Shown here piece after piece: positions 46,901-58,900 of a stretch of 64,000 nucleotides of DNA. Position 1 is the first letter of the stretch. The number at the start of each line of letters is the position of its first letter. This stretch comes from Undaria pinnatifida (taxonomy: Eukaryota > Sar > Phaeophyceae > Laminariales > Alariaceae): positions 16,937,204 through 17,001,203 of the forward strand of contig JABAKD010000010.1 of the NCBI GenBank assembly GCA_012845835.1. The letters are read 5' to 3'. Below the pieces are notes generated by a model. The model saw only the letters and a list, made by a program, of their open reading frames with translations, was not told where the DNA came from and ran no database searches. The translations under genes and the position numbers were made by a program.

Positions 46901-49900
46901 GCCTACCCGTACAAGGTCCCCTCCGGAAGCGAGGTCATCCCGCCCCCCGTGCCTGGCCCGTCTCGCGGTAGCAGAGGCGGTGGTGGGGGGCGGAGGAGGG
47001 GTGGTTCTGGCCCTCCGCTGCGAGGCTGGCGGGGGTGAGGGAATTTTCATAGGAAGGCAGCTTTCTGGTGGTCGCTTCACCCCCGCCATGCCACCGCCGG
47101 AGCCTCTGGTCTCGAGGCGGGATAGGTCGGCGAATATCTCTTGGCCAATCTTTGTTTCGCCGACGCGGTGGGTTAGAAGGATGAACCAGAGAGGCGGCAG
47201 AAGTAGCGGGGAGGGGGGGGGGGGGGGGGGGAACCACAGAGGGAGAGGGAGAAGGAAAGGAAGACAGACAGCCAGAGAACGAGAAAAAAAACAAGCGGGA
47301 TAGAGGGACAGGCAGACACAAATAGAGAGACAGTCAAGAGGGAGAGGGAGGGGTTCGGTGAGCGTGCGACCGGCAAAAACATTGCTGGCGCGATTGTCGA
47401 ACGCATATATAAGGGGTAAAGGAGATACCTGGTACAAGACACGAGAGAAAGAGAGAGAGGGACATCGAGGCGAAGGGCGTTTTGCATGCTCAAGCAGAAG
47501 AGGATGATAAATTAATGTAATAAAGCGTAGCGTAATCTAGAATTCCGTTTTGTTGCCATCCCACCGTTCGTGTTGAAACATACCGCGGCGCTACCAGCAG
47601 CGCTTTCCAGGCAAACATTAACCCTTTCCGAGCGCAGGTTTACAACAGCCACAGCTATGTCAGGCACGGGCCATACCACCCGCCTAGAGGGGCCGCACAG
47701 AAATACCACTAGTATCGTCAGTACTATGATAACGCCGCACGCCGCCTTCGCGCGCAACTCCCTCTCCTTATAGTCATGACAATTACAGCGCCTCACCTTT
47801 GCATGCAAAACCCTCTCCGCCTCCTCGCCCGTTTCTCCCTCTTCCCCGTCTGACAACTCCTCGAACCCGGCCCCGAAGAGATCGTCGAAGCCGTCGTCTG
47901 TGGCCGCCTCCGCCGCCGCTGCCGCTGCCGCCATGCTTCCCTGGGGTGGGAGAAGACATCACGCAAACAGGCAGACGGAGAAGAAAGGGTGTGGTGAGGT
48001 CGCCTTACCGCCTTCAAACGCCCAACACACCAGTTAAAGTACCAAAAATATAACCATGGTACCTGATGGTACCTGGTACGCTTTATTGTAATTTTTAGGC
48101 TAGTTTTTTGCCATTTTTTTTTTGGGGGGGGGGCTCACACCACATGAGGGCGTAGACCCAAAACAAACCTGACCCTAACCCTAACCAAGACCTACACCCT
48201 GACCCAGGCTTGAGCCTACGACCCTTCGCACGGCTTCGCCACGCAATTTGGATATTCTGACAGAAAAATGTGCGGACAACCTAAAAAACAGGTACCTGGT
48301 CATAGGTTTGGTGCTGCACCTGATGTCTTCGGAGGGTTGGGAACGCAATATAGTCCATTACCATGGTGGTGAGGGGGGGGGGGGGGGGGGGGGGCAAGAG
48401 AGGGTTGCTCACCACTTGGGATAAATAAATATATCAATTCGTAGGTATACATCGTAATTGGTATGTGTTTATATACCATTTAATAAAACTATTATAAGCA
48501 CGTCAACTGCGAGGTCGATAAATTTAGGGTCGACACTCATCTTTGCAAGCTGCGTGATACACCGGCCGCTCGGTTTTACATATGTGTTATCCTTTGAATA
48601 CATACTTGTATGACTCCTATGGATGCTGTCAGGGTGATACAATTTAATACATCGTTAAGATGACCTGTTTTTGAATTGATTTGGTGGTTTGCTTGGCGGA
48701 TCCAACCCATTGCGTTTCATTTCATTGTTAACTTGGCTCGCCCAACCCGGTTGGTATTTTTACGGTTACTTGGGCCGACCCGACCGTGGTGGTTACTTTG
48801 GCGGATCCGGCCCGTTTTGTTTAGATTGTTACTTTCGCCCACCCAGGCCATTTTTTTTAAATCTTGCTTTGGCCGCCCCAACCCGACCGGACCCGACCAA
48901 CCAGATCCCACCCAATCCAATCCAACCCAATCTGTTGCCGTACAGTTACCGCACAAGTACCGCACAATCACCGTACAAATACAGTACAATTACCGCACAA
49001 CTACACCGTTACCGTACAATTACCGTACAGTAGCCTTACACTTTTCTTAAAGCTATCGTACAATTACCCCACAGTTACCGCGCAATTACCGCACAATTAT
49101 CGTAGAATTATCGAAAAAATACCATACCATTACCCAACAAGTACCGTACAATTGCCGTACAACTACCGTACATTTACCGTACAAGTGCCTTACAGTTGCC
49201 ACAGCAGTTACCGCACCTGGTGGCTGAGTATCTTAGCCTTGAGGTCGTCCGCAAAGGACCCATGCGTCCGCGGGCCGGCAAGAGACAAGGCGGGTTCAAG
49301 CCCATTGAATGCTAGCATCGCCAGACAAAGTCACAAGAGGTAAGCGAGGAAACCACCAAAGGGAGAGTAAGGGAAGGGAATGGGGGGAGGTTTGGGGGCG
49401 GGGGTTAACGGAGGGTCAGGTGGGGCTCATCATCGGATAGGGCCGTCGACTCGGCCGCACGACCACGCTGGGGCCCACAAAAAGACGGGTAAGTTCGACA
49501 CTTACTTCGAACGAACGTTTTGTACGAAACAACGAAATCTGACGCTTGCGTTTTTGCATTCTTCACAAAACAATCTTCCTGGCTCTCCGATCGGAGGTTG
49601 GGTAGCGACGCGCCACGGCGGTAATGATGGAGGCCTGTCAAGAGACAGGTTCTAGCTGTCAGGGGGGCGACTACGAATGTGTAAAAGCTAAAAGCTAAAA
49701 GCTCTTACACTGAGCTAGTCAAGGTATGGATGGTTCTACACCCAGCACCTAAAAAATAGCACTACTTGACGAGCTCAGTGCATTATACTCAGTTATTTAG
49801 CGGGGGGGCTCTCGACGTGCCCTAGCTAGTCAAGGTACAGGCGGTTGTTGACCTAGCACGCGAAAAAGCACCTACTTGACGAGCTCAGTGCACCATACAC

Positions 49901-52900
49901 AGGGACTGAAATAGGAACAACAACGAAACGAGATAAACAAATGAACGAAAGCAAACAATAACAACAAAGTAACCACCACAAGAAAGAGAAACAACACGCG
50001 AAAAAAAGAAGAAAAAAAAACACAACAAAAAAAAGAGACGAAAGAAAAACACTCTGACAAACACAAAAACACAAAAAAAACATGAAAACAATGCAAAAAC
50101 CGAAACCAAAACACGACAAAACACCACGAAACAAGTACAGAAAACACAAGCAAGCAGACAAACAAACAAAAATCGAAAGGAAAACAAAAATCACCCGCAG
50201 ACGTAGTCACGAATCCACCCGCAGGTTCCATCGCATCCATCCCGAGGAACATGTCGTCGTCGTCGTCGTCGCCTTCCGTCTCCATGAAGCGTCGGAGGAC
50301 GGTGGCCTCCATGCCGATCACGCCTCCCCCTCCCTCGCCCGCCTGCATCCGACAAAAGCACGCAAAACAATAAACGAAAAACAACAAAAACGCGGCAAAC
50401 AAGTACAAAGGTGAAAACACAACATTCCGACGCCAAGCCTTCCCACGGTAGGTAGGGGTTGCTACGAGTTTTGGGCAAAAGGGCCTTTTTTTCTGGTCGG
50501 TTGACCTCTTCCTGTGAGGAGCTACCGGTTAGTTTCATGCCGTCGCAGTTACGAGTACATTTTATAAAACTATTTCAAGGACGTCAGCCGTGAGTTCGAC
50601 GAATTTCGGGTCAATACTCATATATGCAAGCTGCGTTGTTGGTACTTATAATATACTTTGTGGGTGAGTTTTTCCATAATGGGAGGGGTCATATTGTTTT
50701 GTTAAAAAAACAAACACACACGTATAGACGAGTATATACATTATAAAAAATATTTCAAGGATGTCAGCCGTGAGTTTGACGAATTTCAGGTCAATACTCA
50801 TCTTTGCAAGCTGCGTATATGGGTGATTTTTTTATTTCTTTTTTTCACTGTAATGGTAAGTGTTGGTATTTTTACTTTAGGTGGGAAATTTTGAGCTAGA
50901 TCTAACATCACATCTATTTTATAAAATTATTACTGTAGTTCCCACTATACTTCTCCATTATATGTATGGTAGACATTTGCTTTAGGACTACACGAGCGCA
51001 TACCAGTGTTGGTCATATTATATGTATTGCGCGAACGCATGCCTCCAAAGCCATGGTTCGGGTGAGATTTCATTCAGCTCCTCCTATTAGGACCTCAAAA
51101 AATTCATAGAATCTGCCGTCCCCCTACCGTGGGATGACTCAAGACTCACGCACGCCAGAATGCCCCCCCCCCACCCCCGCCTCCCCCCGCCCCCCGGACT
51201 CCTCCCCCCTCCCCCTTCCACCACCACAACTCCCGAAAACAACCGCAACGGAGGAGAGTCGTAAACGGGTACACGCAAGCCCGCAAAAACCCTCACGCTC
51301 ACCTCGCCAGCTGACATAACCGGAGAGCGTTCGTACGAGCTACCATCACCACCTGGGGCTGACGTCCCTAGCCCAACCAGCCGCAATCCCGCCGCTCCCC
51401 CGCCGCCCGCCCCTCCCCCGCACGCCACCCCCCGCTCAGCCCAACCACCACCAACACCTGCACCAGCGCCAGCGCCAGCGCCAGAACCTGCCGCAGTCGC
51501 TGCCGCCGCCGTGCCAAAGTTGAAACCGTCATCGTCGAAATCGACATCGTCGTCACCCCAGTCGTCGAGAGCGTTTGCGTCCAACGCTTTGAGGAGCAGC
51601 GGTTGATTCCGGGCATGCTCTGTGCGGCGTAGTCAATGGTCGGTTTTCGAGGAGAGGTGGGAGGGATTGGGGGGGGGGGGGGAGGGGGAGGGAGGGTGGT
51701 TGGAGGTGCGTAATGTCTTGGGGCATGGTGCTGTCGTTAGTCGTCGACATGCAATTTTCATCTTCGTCCGATAAGGTCAAGCTTTCTTTTTTGCATTTCA
51801 TTTCCTATCCCAACCATCCACTCACCCACCCACCCACCCTCGCACCCCACCCCACCATATTTCTTCATCCGACGAGGTTAAGACATACCTGCTATATACA
51901 TATATGTACCCTGGTACTTTTTTTCCTATCCCACCCACCAATCCATCCACACTCAAAATTTGCTCCTCCTTCAATTCGTCACACAGCTTGCCAATTTGCG
52001 TATCTTCGGCCTTAATCGGCCGAACTCCCAACTGACGAATTCTCAAATATTTCTAACGTAGTATTACTGAAATAGTAACCTAACATCTGCTGCCTTTGAA
52101 GCCCTCAAGCATTGCTTAGCCTCACCCCACCCCACCCGCCCTCACCCCATCCCAACCCTATCCCCATCTCACCCCACCCCACCCCATCCCACTCCACCCC
52201 AACCCCACCCAACCCAACCCACCCACCCCATAACCCCATCCCACCAACTGAGCGATCCATTATTTGAGCTTCGTTCAACGATACTTACCTTCTGCTGCCT
52301 TGAGGGCTCTCAAGCTCTGCTTAGCCTCTTCCGACGCTGGCACAACCGTCGCCACTTTCTCCGGATGCTGCGCCCCCGCCCCCGCCCCCGCCCCTTCAAT
52401 GCCTCCAATTCTCCCAGAAGACCCCCCGCCGAGAGACAAGGGCCTGGATTCGGGGAGGGGTGGCATCACCAAACCTAGCTCCTGTAAAAGTGAGAAGATG
52501 ACAGTTAGAGAGAAAAATTAGCCTTTTGGAAAAAACCCATGGGAATAACTATATACCCAATCAGCTCCGCGGTATACATGTCACGTACACCATTCAGCAC
52601 TCAGCCTATCCCCCCCCCCTCCCCCAACCCCCACTCCCCCCCCCCCGAATAACGAACTCCTCTTCAAAAGTCAGATTATGTTCGCCAAATAGTGACATAC
52701 TACTTCGAGCACACTCTTAGCAGAACAAAACTTCCTTTCCGTCAGTTTTTTTTTTGCCAAGAAAAAACGAGTACTCTTTAGCAGAACAAAAAAAACTTCC
52801 TTTCATTCAATTTTTTTTTTTGGCCAAACAGTGACATATGCCTCCATATAGCGTGGAACGCATCTGAACTTACCAAATAAGTATTCCTCGCACGTACCCT

Positions 52901-55900
52901 GCCCCCAAAAGCACTGTACACCCCTATCACCACACACGCTAAACAGTGGGTACCCCCGATTTAAGAGCGCCCCGTGGCAAGCCGAAACAAGCGTTCTTCA
53001 CTACACATTGCTCTGATCTGTAGTGGGAAACATATAGCTTCAAGTATCGGCGGTACACGCCGATTTGACCGCTCTCAACCCCTTTAGGGCCCAAAAACCT
53101 CTCCCTACACTAATTCCAAGTGAACTGTCGCCAAAAAACGGGAATCCAGTTGTGAAGGCGTTGAGTCCCGCGTGTTCTTATCCTGGGCGCTCTTAAATCG
53201 AGGTACCCACTGTATCTCGAAAAGTGCTACAGTGTATTCTATACCCCTAACGCTAGCGCGCATCTTACACCATCCCTATTCCTAGCACATACCCTATCCC
53301 AATCCTGATCAAAGTCCTGGCCTTCCTCCTTCGAGCCGACTCTCCTCTTAGCCGCGGCCAGTGCAGCCGCAGGCGGGGGGATGTTGCCCAATCGCAACCC
53401 GCGGCTGACGCCTGAGGCGGCGTTCTGGGGAGGAGGAGGAGCATCCGCCTTCCCCCCCCCCTGCTGCTGCTGCTGTCGGCTGGGCGATGGTACAGTCTCG
53501 TTCAGGTTTGCGATGCTCGTGATATCTCGGACATCACTGGGGACAGAGGGAGAGGGGGGATTAGGGGGTTGAGGGGGGGGGGGGAGGGGTGGAGGAGAGG
53601 AGGGGTGGAGGGGTTGAGGGGGATGGGAGGGGGGGGGGGGCAGAGAGTCGTGTGAGAAGCGGAGTACTCGTGGCAAAGTGCGAGTTAAAATAACTGTTTC
53701 AAGTGTTTTAGTGCTAAAAAAAGCTGCTGTCCAATCAAAAAGCTGCTATCCAATTTTTGAATTGAGCTAGGGTTATGTGTCCCTAAAACATGGGTGTGTT
53801 TGTAGGGAAGGCGCGAATAATGATTGCTTACAGAGGAAACGAGCAACCTTTAGCGAGGAAGGGGGCACGGGACCGCACCTGGCCGGTCCTGCATGCTCTG
53901 CTCGTCCATGTTCCAAGAGTCGAAAGTTCTAGAATTCGAGCACCACGCGGTCACCGCATATAACAAAGATATTGGCAGGAAAGAGACACGCGCCGTGCTT
54001 CGCAGGGGTACGCAGAAGGGCGCCATCCAATAAAAAGGGTGATAATCACTTCTCCAACGGGCTGTATGATACCAACGACAAAAGTAAAAACAAATAAATC
54101 CAACCATCCACCACGTCACACCCCCGTCCCCCTCTCTCTTTCCCCTCCTGCATGGTAGAGCCCCGTGAGGCAGAAACATTTGGGGACAAAGACCCCCCCT
54201 TCCCTTCTTCGAGTACGCCCCCCTTCCCCCCTTCCGGAACACGCCTCTGATGCGACTCACTTCTCGGACAAGTCGTATCGTCGATTGGGCGAGCGAGCCT
54301 GCATCAGCTGTGCGGCCGTTCGAACCGTTTTGAGCACCGTCTGCCGCTGCGTGTCATCCTGACCAGGATTCAGTTCGACGTTTTCTACCTGCATTGTCTG
54401 TAGCGAGAACGACAAAAAAGCGAGTATCAGGCAAGCGTTAACCGCGACCTCAGAGGGAACATTGATTAAAAACAAGCGGCGACTAAATAGCAGCATCAAT
54501 AGCACGTAAAAACGCGGGCTGGTAGATAGGTAGGGCGATGGGAGTGATGGGAGGGCGCGACACGTATGTCCAATCACCGCAGCATACACTCCCTCAGTCT
54601 GGTTGGCTGATAACAGCGTCACTGGTTGGCCGATGGGGGCCTAACTGTGATTGGTTGATAGGAGGCTTACTCTGATCGGCCGATAGGACCGTCAATCTGA
54701 TTGGCTAACATTAAAAGAAGCCTCACTCTGTTTGGTTGATAGCCTCACCCTGGTTGGTTCATGGAAGTCATACTCTGATTGGCTGACATAAGCTTGCCTC
54801 ACTTTGAATGGCTGATAAGAGCCTGACTCTGATTGGCTGACAGAGGCTCACTCTCATTGGCTGATGGGAGCCTCACTCTGAGTAGTTGATAAAAATCTCG
54901 CTTTGATTGGCTGATATTAGCCTCACGCTGATTAGCTGACAGGAAAACAAAACGCAACAACACCAGCGTGATGTAACCGTAAAAAAAAAGTACCTTCCGG
55001 AGGTGGTTGGTAGGGTTCTTGAGCCAAGGGTGTCGAAGCAGCTCCACCGCCGACTTTCTCATCTGACAGGCAAGCGACAAGCAAGGGACACGAGCAAATA
55101 TGTCAGGAGACGGTCAGTCCAGGGAAAACGCCAAGCGGTCAGTCAAGGGCGTCAAACCGATCGTTCGACACTACAGCCAAGTAGTTTGGCGTTAGTCAAG
55201 GCAAATTATTGGAAAATTGCCGTCGGTCAAGGGCTGAAAGTGCCCGTCTCCTGACACCTTTGATGCGCGACAAAGCTGTCAGGAGATGGTCAGTCAAGGA
55301 AAAACGTCCAGCGGTCGGTCAAGGGTGCCAAACCGATCGTTCCACACTAACACCTACTAGTTTGGCGCCAGTCAGGGTAAATTATCGGAAAATTGCCGTC
55401 GGTCAAGAGCAGAAAGTGCCCGTCTCCTGATATATTAGCCTCAGAGGGTCGGGGTGGGCGTTTCCTCGGGCGGTTAATGCAGTTGATTGCTATCTCGTCT
55501 CCCCGAAGCAGTGATTTGATGATTTCCTAGCGCAGTAGGGGTCTCCCAGCAAGGCGTTGGCGTGCCGCCATCTGCAATATGGCAGCCTTATTGGGTGAAA
55601 CCGCCGTTTTAGTTCCAGGGTATGAACGAAATTCCCCGGTCGCCCCGTTCGTGTTGTACAGCAGTACCGATTATTTTTCGCGAAAAAAAACAATCGACGC
55701 GCGCTACGATAGAGGTCAGCACTTCTTGTCGAAAACGGTTTCTGGCTGACGGGGCTGACGGGGCTTCTTAACCCCTTTTAAGAGGTCCCCCAAATCCCTC
55801 CGTATACTAACTTCAATTTTCCCCACAAACCAAGGGTTTCCAGCTGTAAAGGCGTTAACAACCCAAAATCGTCGGAATTTCCTTCTTTTTCTACACGATT

Positions 55901-58900
55901 TTTCTTGTATACCTCGTAGGTCATGGGATTGCTCGTCGGTACCTGTATCGGTTTTAGTCTTCTCCAGAGGACCGGTTTTTGGAGGGGTCTTAACGCCTTT
56001 ACAACTGGAAACCCGTTTATTGTACAAAAATACTTGGAATTAGTATAGAGAGGGGTTTTAGGGCTCTAAAAGGGGTTAAGGCTTCTTACGTGGGGGAATC
56101 TCAGAAAGAAAAAAAAGTGGTGCGCTTCTACCGAGTCTCGTCCGGTTGCACTTTCATGTTCATCGAAACTTTTTTTTTTTTGGGGGGGGGGGTGGGGTAT
56201 AATACTCAATAGCTCCTCATGTGAGGAGCGTCTCAGCAACAAACGGCTGCACGTGGGAGGCGTTTATACATAAGGAGGCATCACACAGTGTAGGGGTTGC
56301 CCTTGTGGGGCCAAACGTTTTTTTCTGGCCGGTTAAAAGCTCTTCAAGCGAGGAAGTGCCGGTTAGTCTCGATACTTTCACGAGCACATTGTTTTAGGAC
56401 TACACTCGCGCGCATACAAGTGTTGGTCGTATGTATTGCGCGAACGAACGCCTTCGAAGTCATGGTTCGGGTGATATTTCATTCAGCTCCTCCTGTTAGG
56501 ACCTCACAAAATTCTTACAATATGCTACACCCCTGCTGCGGGATGACTATACAGTACTAAGGTTGCACGGCGACCGTACCGTTACAGCAGTAGCAGTAGT
56601 ACGCGTCACAAAAACACTTGTCGCACCTGGGCCTGCTTCTTGAAGCACTGCAACAAGAAATCTCTGAGCGCAAGAGAGATGCCGTCGGGCATTGGCGGAT
56701 GGTCGTCCTGAACGATTTTATACAACGCCGTCATCTGCACGACCGCCACCAAAAACGCACAACAAAATAGCATGCAGTCCCAAACAAGGGGGTGGGTGGG
56801 GGAGGTGGAGGTGGGGGCGTGAAGAGGGAAGGGAGGAGACGTGGAGGGGGAGGGGGGGGAAGAAAGCGAAGAAAGATTGGCGACACCAAAATAAATCAGA
56901 AGACGAAACCACACTGCCGAGTGCATACACAAAAAAATTACATCGATCCAACCTGCTGGTATTGAATTTGTATCATATATCACCGTTCCACTCCAACAAC
57001 GAAAAGCCGATCGCTGTTTCGTGTGCCTCTCCATAAGAGCGACAACCATCTGCAAAAACCAACATCCCATGCCCATGACGAAGCCAGCCCTCTTGTCCGT
57101 AGCCCTTAATATACCAGCATGTACTACAACAGCAGTGTGTATGTGAGTTGTACTGTGTCCACTGCAAGCACTATCGTATGTACTGTATGCTGTCTACTGA
57201 ACGCACTGCCGCATTATACCCCTCCTCAGCTCGGGGCGACTAACCTGAGGGAGGTCGAAGTAAGGAGGCTTTCCCTCCAGCAGCTCGATGATCGTGCACC
57301 CCACCGACCACACGTCGCAAGCCGTCGTGGTGCCCGTCATCTCGATGATTTCAGGCGCCATCCAATACGGCGTGCCCACCTTTCATCAACCGAGTGTAAA
57401 ATTGTTGGTTTACAGCGGGTAACGGGTGAGTAACAAAGTTTTGTTTTTGTAGGCACGCGGAGCGGAGAGCGCACCCGCTCTATATTGATTTAGGTTTTCG
57501 CACTAAGAATAATCAAAACTGCAGCACGACGTATTTTAAGGCAAATGCTTAAAAGTGAGAACACCAAAACGACCACAACAATAAACCAAGGACAACAAAC
57601 CACCACACCCCCACCAGCACTACCACCGCCAAAAAACACCACATCACCGCTAACTCTCCCACCCCTACCACCACCCCCACCGCCAACATCACCACCACCA
57701 CCCACCACCACCACCACTCACCACCACCCACCACCACCCACCCCCACCACCACCCACCACCCACCACCACCACCACCACCACCCACCACCACCACCACCC
57801 ACCACCACCGACTTCACCCTTACCACCCCCACCCCCACCCCTACCACCACCACCACCACCATTGCACCTCCCCCCACCACCCCCACCCCCACCCCCGCCT
57901 CCACCCCCACCCGCACAACCACCACCATCATCACCACCACCACCACCATCCCCATCCCCACCCGCACAACCACCACCATCATCACCACCACCACCACCAC
58001 CATCCCCATCCCCATCCCCGCCACCCCCATCGTCAGCACCACCTAAAATCTTCCACCATCACCACCATCACCCCGCGGACCCCCAGCACCACCGCCACCA
58101 ACACCACCAACATCACTGCCACCCCCAGGTGGACAACCACCACCATCACCAAAATTACCACTAGTACTACCACTACAACTATCAACATCCCCACCCCAAC
58201 CCCCAAGCACACCACCACCACCACCAACAACAACAGCAAGGACAACACCAACACCACAACTACGAAAAACGCTCACCACGTCCATGTCGAAGGCCTGCTT
58301 GTCGGAGAGCTTCATCGCAACGCCAAAGTCTGCAAGCTTGACCAGACCGTGTTTTGTGGTCAAGATGTTGGCGCCTTTGATATCTCGATGCAACACGCCC
58401 TGATCGTGAAGATACTTCAGACCCTCCAAAACCTTGTCGTTGCCGAATAGAGAAGATGCCGCCGACACCGAAGCGATTGCAAACGAGGCGGGAGGGATGA
58501 GGAGAGGGGGGGGGGGGTGGGGTTGGAGGGGTACTAGAGAAGAGTGAGTGAAGGTCGTGACAGGAAAGCAGCACTCGCAGCAACAGCTACAGCAACAGCA
58601 GCACCAGCAAAACGGCTGAACAAAAGCAACCTTCAGATACCCCACAGAGCAAAACACCCGGCGATGCTAATCAAATACACGAACTGGAGAGCGCCCCCCC
58701 TCCCCCCCCCCCCGTAACATCTCTCCACCCATTAGCCCCCTCTTTCCCCGCAGCGTAAGCCATCCCAACATCGCACCCCATCCTAGCTACCCCGCACGCA
58801 ATATCTGCCTGGCCAGTGAAAACCCGACGTGCTCCGTTCCGGCATTATAGGGATGCGAGAGTGTACTGTCCACGGACACGCATGATACGATGATTCACCG

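Noticed and set aside
57545-58450. 301-codon plus-strand frame rich in Pro, His and Thr
   Set aside because: It is a translation of the (CCACCA)n tract and runs antisense through kinase exon 4; composition is purely repeat-driven.
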